Assembly: GCF_022458985.1 (NCBI RefSeq)
Contig: NC_061786.1
Span: 16,622,974 to 16,686,973, forward strand
DNA length: 64,000 nucleotides
DNA from: Mugil cephalus
Lineage: Eukaryota; Chordata; Actinopteri; Mugiliformes; Mugilidae
Reading direction: 5' to 3'
The position numbers were made by a program, and so were the translations under genes. Positions within the stretch are counted from its first letter, which is position 1, and each line of letters begins with the position of its first letter. The notes below the pieces were generated by a model. The model did not search any database, was not told the origin of the DNA, and was given only the letters and a program-made list of their open reading frames with translations. Below, piece by piece: positions 9,797 to 18,800 of this stretch.

Positions 9797-11828
9797 ATGC
9801 GTGCGTTCGGGATCTGGCAGGTGCTGTGTTTACTTGGCATGTTGCGTTCATACTTGTGTGTGAACGACTATGACGGGAACTACGTAGATAACTACGACAA
9901 CGAGATCTCCCAGGACAAGCAGGACGGTGAGTTTCTGTTTATTTGTCCCGTACCATGCCTCAGTTAGCCAACCCCGTTAAACAGTTTGTACAGTTCGATT
10001 AGATAATTTTTCAGAAGGGAAACAATGGTGTTCCACTATGTTCCATAATAATTACAACTTTACTGGGAGAAGTCTTGGCAAAGACGCAAAGCAGACCAAC
10101 TACAGAACATTTAGAAAAAAAAAATATCACAAAAACCTCATCAGTTAAATAAGTAATAAATAAATTATCATGCAAAGGGTAAAATTGGGGAAATCTGCGT
10201 TAGTGAACGCAGCGACTGCCAAACGTGCATGTCCATTTTAAAGTGCTTTAAACTCGTAAACATACCAATGTTTGCAGCTGATTCCGGGCAGAGGGAACAG
10301 CTGACTTTTCCAATTCAGCGCAGACTTTAGGATGAATGTAGAAAGAAGTCACCTATAAGAAGGATGTAGATCTCTTGGTAAGGTGATAGTAGACCAAGCC
10401 TTGAAGCAAATATGAATGTACAAATGGTTAAAGCTGTGAGTGGACAAGGACAACAATCCAACCTAGGCACACAACCAGTAAGGGCTTAGAATAATTTGGT
10501 TTTAAAGTAGAATCAAGTTTCATCTATTCGCCTCCATTCACATGAGACAGTTCAGTACAGTACTGTACAGATGATGCCATCTTTAACCATTGATATAAAG
10601 TATGAAGGAAGGCTCTGCTGGGAAAACTGCCTGACCATCTCTGCTCTTTAAGTGAGTTAGATACCATGAAGTAAGTAATGGTTCTGCTTTGTACTTAAAT
10701 GAAGATGGATGTGGAGGACAGGAAGCAAGGGAGCGACCACTGGGCTTTTATAAAAGAGTAAAACCGCTGAATCCTGTGACTGAACATAAATGTCTACATC
10801 GTTCTAGACGTTTTCAACAGACTTTCTGTTAAGCAGTCTTACCAATAGCTACCAGGAGTAAAGTGTACTTCACCCATCACCACCAGTAAATGTGTTTTTA
10901 AGTGACTCCCTCAATCTGAGTCTCCCCTTTATTTTACAGTATCCCCAAAGTTTACGCATATGCATTAATCCAGTGTAACCCCTCATGTTTTACTTGTGAA
11001 AAAACAAAATCTCTTAAATGTGTGATTGTTGAGTGTCTTGTATCAAGGTTTCTTATTCTCCTCTGTAAGATCAAGTACCAGTCGGAAATGGAGGCTCTAA
11101 TGTGAACATACTTATATAAATCAATACGTTTTATTTCTTATATATGCCCTACAGGGCCGTACAATTGATGGTCCGTAAAACTGATGCACTTATTGTGGTT
11201 CCTGTCTACAGGGGAGCCTCCCTCCACACCATGCAATGCGGAATTGTCCCGCTGGGACAAGCTTTTCATCACGCTGGAAGACTCCCACATGAGGCAGAGC
11301 ATGCTCCTGGAGTCTGCGGAGCGGTGCTGTGGAGGAATGACCTCTCTGAGGAGCCAGGTCGACCGGCTGGCCCAGGGGACATGCCAGCAGTGTGTCCCCA
11401 GCCTGGCGTCGGCGTGCGGGGCACAGTCGGAGCGGGCAAGTCTCAGGCTGCAGCAAGGCCTGGCCGAGCTCAGAGAGGAGGAGGAGGAGAGGGAGAGGAG
11501 ACTAAACGCTACAGTTCGGTTGCTCCTGCTCAGTGGACGCGAGGAGAGTGCCCGACTGAACCGGCTAGAGGAAGCTGTGGCGTTGGGGCGAGCCGACGGC
11601 GGGATGGGGCGCCAGCCAACACTGAGTCCTGGAGGTCCGGGGACGGCATTTACATTAGGGACGGAGCCGTTCACATCTGGCCCGAAGGAGCAGGAAGTGC
11701 TTTCACCACTGGCCACAATGGAGCGATCTCTGGTTGCTATAGCAACAGAGCTGCAGAGGATCCACCTGCAGTTGAGCAAAGTGATAGAGGAAGCAGGGAC
11801 GCTGAGGAAAGGCAGAGGAGACACATGA
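9797..11828 (+). CDS. Secreted PTX3-like protein: long-pentraxin N-terminal domain only, no pentraxin domain
   Basis: PTX3 is a soluble pattern-recognition protein whose N-terminal half drives oligomerisation. Exon 1 (9797-9926) and exon 2 (11212-11828) join in phase to 248 residues. Residues 1-21 look like a signal peptide. They are followed by an acidic YDGNYVDNYDNEI stretch, then PCNAELSRWDKLFITLEDSH and MRQSMLLES, which match PTX3 (SEWDKLFIMLENSQMRERMLL). Cysteines at 51, 82, 83, 101, 104 and 112 could form intermolecular bridges. Glu/Arg/Leu-rich helices near 115-170 and 211-242 resemble coiled coils. N142-A-T is a glycosylation sequon. The protein ends GRGDT. Human PTX3 continues with a pentraxin domain of about 200 residues; here TGA stops it, and AATAAA follows at 11850-11855. 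The start at 9797 was chosen over the in-frame ATG at 9668 because it places the hydrophobic leader at the N-terminus. Confidence 0.85.
9927..11211 (+). other. Intron of the PTX3-like gene
   Basis: The donor gtgagt at 9927 and acceptor cctgtctacag ending at 11211 keep the frame (GAC-G/GG-GAG). No further coding exon was seen. A palindrome GTACAGTACTGTAC lies near 10555-10570. Confidence 0.75.
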
Positions 11829-11849
11829 GGCGCCCAGAGGGAAACAAAT

Positions 11850-11855
11850 AATAAA
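11850..11855 (+). terminator. Poly(A) signal of the PTX3-like gene
   Basis: AATAAA begins 22 bases after the TGA stop. Its closeness supports exon 2 being the true last exon rather than a broken remnant. A second AATAAA occurs near 11996. Confidence 0.55.
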
Positions 11856-13846
11856 AAGATTTCCAGGGAACGCTCCGCTGAACATAATGATTTTGCACAT
11901 ATTCCATTTTTTTAACGTGTCATCTCGAAGAGCTTATTTTTGTCTTGTGACAGCCAATGTAAATGTATCACAAACGCCGTGGGTTTGCAATGATGAATAA
12001 AAAAAAAAATTACTCAAACAACCAAATCAGTCTCATGGAAAGGTTTCCTCCCTCAACCCACACAGCCCATTTTCAGCTGCTTATTTATACGTTCACGCTC
12101 GTACACTTTAATTTGTCTGAGGTGGACTTTATCCTCTCGTACACGTGCCAGGGCACAAAACATTGCCTCAGTGTTTGTGCAGTTGCGGAGATGTCGCGCA
12201 GCCGCAAAAAAAAAAACAAAAAATAAGGTGTGTCAGAGGCTCTGGGTCGTGTTTAACTCTGGGGCAGGCCCCTCCCGCTTGTTAGCCCGCTTTAAGAGCG
12301 TCTGAACGCAAAGGAGGCCGCCGCGGCTTACGATGCTCAGAGTGTTTATGATGCATGAAACCCTGCCAGGACCGTATTACACCGCCGCCTGCCCCACCTT
12401 AGGCCTCACACACACACACACACACATGCATGTTATGTTAAAAACCACAAAGAGCGGCTGGTGTTGTAGCTGGAGGTACTTTCCGCGCATTTTACGCTTT
12501 CTGTGTGGTGGTGTTTGGTCCCAGATGCCCCCCTTCATTCTTTACAACGCATTCATATTCAGTTTGGTGGAGTTTTATTTGACTGGAGGAGGAAATATGG
12601 CAAATAATAAAGCAGAAACCAGACAAACAACACAGAGAGGCCACTAAAACCAGCAACATTTGCACAAAAAAAAGTAAAGGTGAGTAAAATCCAAGTGAAA
12701 GACTTACATAGAAGCTTAATTTCAGTTCATTTTTAGGCAGTTTAGGCTGTAACAAAACGTCTGATTTTCTAAACTTGACGTAAGTTTTGTATGCAAGCTC
12801 AAGTAATGAACAAATGCCCCAAGACTGAGCAACTGGGAAAAATGTAGCATGAAAGGCCGTTTCAGCGTTATGTGAGTTTAATCGGGCCAGAGCTCTGACA
12901 TCACAGAAACATTTGCTCTAATGAAACGCTTGCAACCGTGGCATAAATGTATACTTGTGCCATTCCCATGCGTGAGCGTGTGTGTTCATGTATTTCTTTA
13001 TAAAGCTGCAGCTGGGTGGAAAACTTAAGCCAGAGACCTTTTTTTCTTAATATGGTGAAGGAGAAGTTGTGCCTCCAGATTTTATACTACACCTGTTGTG
13101 TCACGTCATCAACGCGGAGGCAGACCCTTGTTTTGTGTTAAAAGTGTCCATCTGTGCGCCATGTGTGGGATTTCAGTGAACGGAATTCTTCGTTGTGTGT
13201 TCATTCATTTTTCACAGTGAGACCACGGACACAAAAAGAAAAGAAGAAAGCAGGAGACTAATGATTAAGAAAAACAGAGAGAGCCCTGAAAGCTAGAGTC
13301 AGTGCTTCTGCAGCTGGCAGGTAGTTATTAGACGTGATGACGGTTTCCCACACATGAAACAGGTGTACAGAAACAGAAAAATAATCAGCTCCTATGTTCT
13401 TTTTTTTTTGGCTTTCTGAGATCCTTTCATCTCCATTTCGACATCTGCCATCGCTCTCCTTCCTCTCCTCCTCCTCCTTATCTGTATGCCAATCCCATCA
13501 TCGTCTCTCGTTTGTCTTCTGATTGCGTCTAGCTCCTCTCCCTTGCCTCCCGTCTTCTCTGTTTTTCTCTCGCTCACCAGCAGCCAAATAGACGGCATCA
13601 ATCTTTGCGCAGACCTCAGTTGGCTGCTAGGGGAGACGGACATTACATTTTTATGATATTCTGCCGATACCCAGACTCCCCCGCCCCCCCCAAACACACA
13701 CACAGACTTAAATCACATGGAGTACATGGTGTTCATCAGAGATATTTTAATATCACATCACTTAGTCACTATGACAGACAACACGATATTGGCACTTTCC
13801 CAAAAGCAAAAAGGACGATACAAAATAGATAAACCTCCAGTAAACA
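11856..13846. other. Intergenic, plus possible 3' UTR of slc35g2 on the minus strand
   Basis: Searched by eye for a pentraxin-domain exon (His-x-Cys-x-Ser/Thr-Trp pattern) in all frames; none was found. It contains a (CA)n tract near 12409-12425 and C- and T-rich stretches at about 13400-13700. An ATTAAA-type signal on the minus strand at about 13746-13751 could end slc35g2 transcripts. Confidence 0.45.
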
Positions 13847-13936
13847 TTTAACTGTCTCTTATATACATTGGTGCTAATTTCATGAAGGAGGACGTGAGGA
13901 GGAGGAGAAAAAGACTGTGGCGGAGGAGAGACGTGT

Positions 13937-15292
13937 CTATTTGATGGGTGAGTCCAGGATCTCTTCGTACTCCTCCCTCTGACGCCGGCCGGAAACTCTC
14001 GAGGGGAGCAGCTTCATTGCGACCAGCCAACCGACGCTCAGCAAGACCATCATGTTCCCCACGACCTCGGGCGCCGTCGGAGCCAGCGGCAGCACGGCCA
14101 CTTGCAGGAGCATGGCGACGGGCACCTCCAGGCTCTGAGAGGCCGAGACCAGAGCCGGGTGGAGTCGGGTGAGGGCGTGCGTCATCCCGAGGAAGGCTGC
14201 CACTGAGCAGGCGACCAGGGCCAGCACCACGCCCCAAGCTGGGACGCTCGTTGGCCAGGACCAGCCCTCCTGGAGCAAGACCAAAGAGGCTGGCGCGAGC
14301 AGGCAGCCCGTCCAGCTCACGGTGAACAAAGCGGTGCCGACTCCCACCCTCTCCTTCAGGGAACGGTACCCGACCAGTGCGAGGGCCATCCACAGACCTG
14401 CGAGCGCCGAAAGAGACCACCCAAACGCACCCCTCCAGAACACGACCGGGTCGGTCGGTGAATCTGAATTGCTCTCCTCTGCTGTGGGAAGTAACACAAG
14501 GCCCAAACCACAAAGCCCCGCAGCCAAGGTGATTCCGTCAGCCATGCCGAGCCTCTCCTCCAAGAGCAGGAAGGCGAGGGTCGCCGATAGCGCAGTGGTT
14601 GCCAAGCGCCAGGTTGTTGTGGCGTTTTCTGGAGACACGTAGGTCAGGGAGGAGTAGGCGCAACAAAGGGAGAGGGAGTAGGCGACGCCGTAACCGAGCA
14701 GACGGAGTCGATAGCCCTCCGTTCCGAAGGGGTTCTCCCCCCTGTGCAGCGGTACAGCCACGGACGCGAGCTGTACGATGGACCGGACCAGGAGCAAAAA
14801 CAGGGGGCCGAGGCTGAAGCGTTCAGATGCCAGCCGGGTCAGAACAATCAGACAGCCATGTGCCAGCGCAGCGCCAAGCAGCCCCACCCAGGTGAGTCGA
14901 GACGCGGACACGGACGCCTCACCGAAACTGGCCAGCTGCTCCCCTACCCCTTTCCCAGAGCCTTTTGCCGCCTTAGCTCCCCCGTCGCTCCCTTCCCCTG
15001 CCCCTGAAGCTTGAGGTTTATGGGACGTGTCCTTGTCTTTGGAGCCGAACAGTGTCAGGGGCCACTTTTTGCCCTCCGTCAGCTGTTTCCTGTCTGACGT
15101 CTCCTCCAGGAACGAGCCAAAGTCCTCGAAAGACGGCGCGTCATCGTAGCCGTCGTCCCCAGGCTGGGGGAAGTGTGTGTGCACTCCAGGTTGGGGGCTG
15201 TAGGGAGTGTGCGTGGCATATTTGGCCGTGACAGTATGAGGGTGGATCTTAACTCTCTTCTTAGCGCCACCCAGAAGGTGAGTGGACTCCAT
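13937..15292 (-). CDS. slc35g2: Solute carrier family 35 member G2 (TMEM22), EamA-type membrane protein
   Basis: A 451-residue single-exon ORF. SLC35G2 is a ten-helix membrane protein of the drug/metabolite transporter superfamily, and its substrate is not established. The cytosolic N-terminus carries KKRVKIHPHTVTAKY and PQPGDDGYDD, nearly identical to human (KKRVKIHPNTV, PQPGDDGYEE). Two EamA repeats follow from about residue 135 to 435, with GYRLRLLGYGV, ATTTWRLATTALSATLAFLL, GYRSLKERVGVGTALFTVSW and AAFLGMTHALTRLHPALVS. The C-terminus EEILDSPIK is identical to human. It is longer than human (about 412) through N-terminal insertions (YSPQPGVHTH and a Gly/Ser/Lys linker). An acceptor tttctcacag on the minus strand lies just upstream of the ATG. 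The neighbour stag1 matches human synteny. Which teleost paralogue (a or b) is unknown. Confidence 0.97.
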   Translation of the reverse strand: MESTHLLGGAKKRVKIHPHTVTAKYATHTPYSPQPGVHTHFPQPGDDGYDDAPSFEDFGSFLEETSDRKQLTEGKKWPLTLFGSKDKDTSHKPQASGAGEGSDGGAKAAKGSGKGVGEQLASFGEASVSASRLTWVGLLGAALAHGCLIVLTRLASERFSLGPLFLLLVRSIVQLASVAVPLHRGENPFGTEGYRLRLLGYGVAYSLSLCCAYSSLTYVSPENATTTWRLATTALSATLAFLLLEERLGMADGITLAAGLCGLGLVLLPTAEESNSDSPTDPVVFWRGAFGWSLSALAGLWMALALVGYRSLKERVGVGTALFTVSWTGCLLAPASLVLLQEGWSWPTSVPAWGVVLALVACSVAAFLGMTHALTRLHPALVSASQSLEVPVAMLLQVAVLPLAPTAPEVVGNMMVLLSVGWLVAMKLLPSRVSGRRQREEYEEILDSPIK

Positions 15293-15312
15293 TTTGAAAC
15301 GTCAGAGGAAGT
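15293..15312 (-). other. slc35g2: slc35g2 5' UTR remainder and 3' splice acceptor
   Basis: On the minus strand the sequence reads cgttttttttctcacag, then a 20-base leader, then ATGGAG. The polypyrimidine-AG acceptor ends at 15313. The coding exon therefore begins 20 bases before the ATG, and at least one upstream non-coding exon must exist. Confidence 0.7.
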
Positions 15313-16781
15313 CTGTGAGAAAAAAAACGAAAATCTTTAAGCGCCACATAGCATCCATATTTTACACATACAAGCTGTCTGGTACGATCTCCTCTTTCTC
15401 TCTCACAACGCCCCTTGCTGGGATTCCGCTAGATATCTCATATATCTTTAATATCCGAGATAATAATAGCTGTGAGTCACATCGTCCCATGTGCTCTGCG
15501 CGTTTACCAGCAAATCTACGTGAGCTAAACCCATCTGACCAATCACCACTTCAACTGTTATCGCTGCACGATGAGTCTTCACATTAAGACCATATTAGCT
15601 GAATTATACAGATCCATGACAACTTTATTGCACCTTCCAGTCTTCTAATGCAACCTTCACGGGTGCTTGGAGATGGTTAGCAATAACGGTTACATAACCA
15701 AGTGCTTCCAGCTTCATTTGTCCCCGATCTTTCTCCCTTCCTTGTTTTTCTACAGCCCTCTCTCAGTCTAAATTTGTCAATTTGCAAAAAGGTATGAGAA
15801 TCCATTTTCTCACTAAATCTACTTCCACCTCGGCAGCATTTTTTTTTAAACCCTTCTTTGATTTCTCCACCTCTCTTTAACTCCTCTCCTCAAGGTCCTG
15901 AACGTCCACCACGGATGACTAACTTCTAACTGATGTATGGCTCTCTGCGGCAGAACGATATGGCCGTGCCATGGTGAATGCACAACCCCACTGCTGCATT
16001 TCAGGATGTAAAACACCCCGCAGTCCACTGGTTTCTCAGGAAATGGGCACCATTTTCACAAGACATCATGTTTAGTCGTGGAATAACACTCACTTCATCC
16101 TGTTTTGCACACATGGAAAGACAGGGTACATATTTAGTTAATTATTGCTGTACCTGTTTCACTTAATGTCAGCCTGTTTAACAAAAGGGGATTTGCGAGC
16201 ACTGTTTACACAGATGGTGGCAGCATCATGTTTCACAGGAGATGGTTGAAACGTGCAACTTCTACTAGACTCTCGCAGATTGCTGCAAGATTTGCAAGTA
16301 TAGTCATTTTCTTTTTAACCTGTGACATATTGTCAGAATTAGTAAGGGGAAAAGTCTGTCACGTTGTAAACTACTAATCATGCATGCTGCAGGTGATCGG
16401 CTGCTGAGCTTCAATGAAGAAAATCCTTACCTAATCATATACTTCATTAAAAACACTTGAACAGGGCAAAACATACACAATATGGAGTAGCATGGCTAAA
16501 GCTCATTTTATATTGAAATATTGTGTAGTATAGGGTACTATAATGATATGTTAATGCTTGTTGATAGTGAAAATCAATGTCTTTCTGGACATCACTGGCA
16601 ACGTTAGGCCTAATTATATATGATCACTTAAATATATAAATATATATAAATATATAAATCTGTCCATTTCCCTTCATGTATGGTACCGTGCGCCTATTCA
16701 CTGTGTCCTTATCCAATTCATTCCACCTATTAATATTAAGTACTTAAGTGATATTTTTCAGGGCTTGAAATTGCAACCATT

Positions 16782-16811
16782 TCAAATAGTCGCATCTGTG
16801 CGACTATTTGA
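16782..16811. repeat. Perfect 13-bp inverted repeat with 4-base loop
   Basis: TCAAATAGTCGCA, loop TCTG, TGCGACTATTTGA. The surrounding bases (about 16758-16910) have the look of a dispersed fish repeat fragment; the family was not identified. Confidence 0.7.
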
Positions 16812-18124
16812 GAGCAAACAATTTTGTGCTCGCGTGCTACGTTCGCTCACATCCTGCGCATCTCCTGGGGGCCAAGCCTCCCCTATCCTTAAAACCTAGT
16901 CACGCCCCTGCTTCACATCGACGCTAATATGACAAAAATGACCACAGTTTTAACCACATGGCAAATTCTTTTCATATCGCACATGTTTAACCACTGCTAA
17001 CACATCCAGGACAAATATGTAACATATCAGACTGTTTCATTTTAATTTTCTGTTCATTATAAAGCTGTGTATCTGAATGCAGCAGCAAAGAGCTGTTTCC
17101 TTCATCTTTCGCCCGTGCGGTTGTTCAGTAGTAGCACTGGGGATTTGTTCGATTGTGGTCGGCTACTATACGAGGCCTTGAGTGTGTCTCTGGAGAAACA
17201 GTATTCCCACACATCAGCTCTGTTATAAAAACAAGCCAGAGGCTGTGTTCACAGCCCGTCTCTTTGTAAAGACGGTTTTGAGATTTCATTGTCTGAACGT
17301 GATAAAACTGAATTCTGTATGATTTTATCACTTCACATTAGAAAAGAAAGAAAGAAAAACCAGAAGTGTGAAGTCACTCAGTTGACATTTGAGCAGATCT
17401 CCACGATTACTCCCACTGAAGGTTAGCAGAAACCTGATCAGCCACTCCGCGAAAGCACAAAGATATCAGGATGCTCCTGTCGGGCTCTTCTCAGTCAGTT
17501 AAATCTAGTCCGCTGGATGATGCTGCCTTCCTCTGCAATGCTGCTGCTGCTTCACAAAGCTTGTTCCTCACCTTACACAACACTAAAAGTGAGCCAATAA
17601 AAGACCTGCACGGTGTGATAAAAGCAGCAGATAGAGCCCGTCTGATACAACCTGCAGGGCATCTGCCACAATGGCTGTTTGATAACCATGCCATAAGGGC
17701 TTATGAGGTTCTAAAAGCAATAATATATCTGATGGACTATTAATAGTGCAATCCCTTTATAGATGACACTTCTCATTGTTAATAAAGAACAACCTGAAAA
17801 TGTTATGCAGCCGCCTGAGTTTATGGTTAACGTATTGACCGATGGGAGTTAATAGAGATGAAATATGTGTTGCTACTTGCTGAAGGGTCATTGAATACGA
17901 TCAGAAATACAAGTGTGTCTGTGTGTGTGTGGGGATCTGCTCACTTCAAGGTTGTCTGTCTGAACTGATGCGCCCTGGTGACGCCAGAGGTTTGGTCTCA
18001 CACACGCACGCGCGCACACGCACACACATATACAGTGTGTTGTGTTGTCGCATTTTAATTCAGTTTAATCAATTGGTTTTACATGTCTAGAACTTGGTAC
18101 TATCTATTGAGCACACAGGATGAC

Positions 18125-18135
18125 GGTTCGATTCC
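18125..18135 (+). other. Pol III B-box-like motif, possible tRNA-derived SINE remnant
   Basis: GGTTCGATTCC fits the tRNA B-box consensus exactly and sits in gacGGTTCGATTCCggctc, as in a tRNA T-arm. No convincing A box or acceptor stem is visible upstream, so an intact tRNA gene is not supported. Confidence 0.35.
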
Positions 18136-18440
18136 GGCTCGGAACACACCGTGAGCTTTTTCTTTTTTTTTTCTTTTTTTCCCCTGCATGCACCGAACAT
18201 CATGTGTGCGTGCTATATGTTATGACAGCTCGACCCGTGACCCATGACGGATTCTTGAATGGAGGTAAGCGCGCTCTCGCTCACACACTCCGTGCGTGCG
18301 CTCGCCGATTGGCACACGGTGGCTGAATCAATGAAGTGCTCAGACGGTTTACCAATTAGTGACCTGCTGTAATTGTTAGTACATAATGCGCTATAATCAA
18401 TAAACAACCAGGGGTACTATTTGTAATCTCCCACCTATGT

Positions 18441-18472
<32 letters not shown>

Positions 18473-18486
18473 ACGCATTCTCTCAC

Positions 18487-18800
18487 CTGCTTTCCCGTAA
18501 ACCACCGGGTTGAACTACACCGTCGGTAAACCTCAGTCATCTACCGAGCATCTCCGACGCGCCATCACCTCCTCTTGTCCATTTGTTCTTGCTTATTCCA
18601 CCCTCTCCTCTCTTCTCCTCCTCTTCCCCTTTCTCCTGCGGCAGTCTGGATTCTCTTCAAGGGCACCGGGGCGCGCCTCGGCCGGCACTCCTCCTGCAGG
18701 CACCTCACTTCACCTCAGTCTGCGGGAGGAGGACGCGCGTTTTACGGGAAACTGGTGACCGTCCATCACTCCCCTGAACACTGACGCAGATGCTCCTCCT
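18487..18800 (-). promoter_or_regulatory. slc35g2: Inferred non-coding exon 1 and promoter of slc35g2
   Basis: On the minus strand AAGCAG|gtgaga at 18489/18486 is a strong 5' splice site, at the edge of a locally CpG- and GC-rich block (about 18490-18760). It would pair with the acceptor at 15313. The start site is not determined; the right boundary is approximate. Confidence 0.45.

Larger units (their letters stand above)
15313..18486 (-). other. slc35g2: Inferred first intron of slc35g2
   Basis: About 3.2 kb between the acceptor at 15313 and an inferred minus-strand donor at 18485-18486. It holds an AT microsatellite (about 16615-16662), a perfect 13-bp hairpin (16782-16811), (CA)n near 18001-18030, a Pol III B-box-like site (18125-18135) and poly(A) 18450-18473. 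No exon was recognised. The ORF 17471-17743 (90 codons) matches nothing known to me. Confidence 0.5.

Noticed and set aside
10552..10572. GTACAGTACTGTAC palindrome as a steroid-receptor site
   Set aside because: Spacing does not match the hexamer-N3-hexamer pattern and nothing else supports it.
11138..11851. Long ORFs opposite and overlapping PTX3-like exon 2 (228 codons minus, 235 codons plus in another frame)
   Set aside because: They are shadows of a GC-rich, Glu/Arg/Leu-biased exon; only the frame ending at 11828 matches the PTX3 family.
13848..14817. Overlapping ORFs in other frames and on the plus strand of slc35g2 (221, 157, 74 and 72 codons)
   Set aside because: The minus-strand 451-codon frame matches SLC35G2 from end to end; the others are compositional by-products.
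17471..17743. 90-codon ORF as a possible small gene
   Set aside because: No recognised motif, no supporting splice or promoter signal, and it lies inside the inferred slc35g2 intron.
18510..18784. Overlapping short plus-strand ORFs near 18.6 kb
   Set aside because: They lie in the GC-rich block better explained as slc35g2 exon 1 and promoter on the minus strand; three frames are open only through composition.
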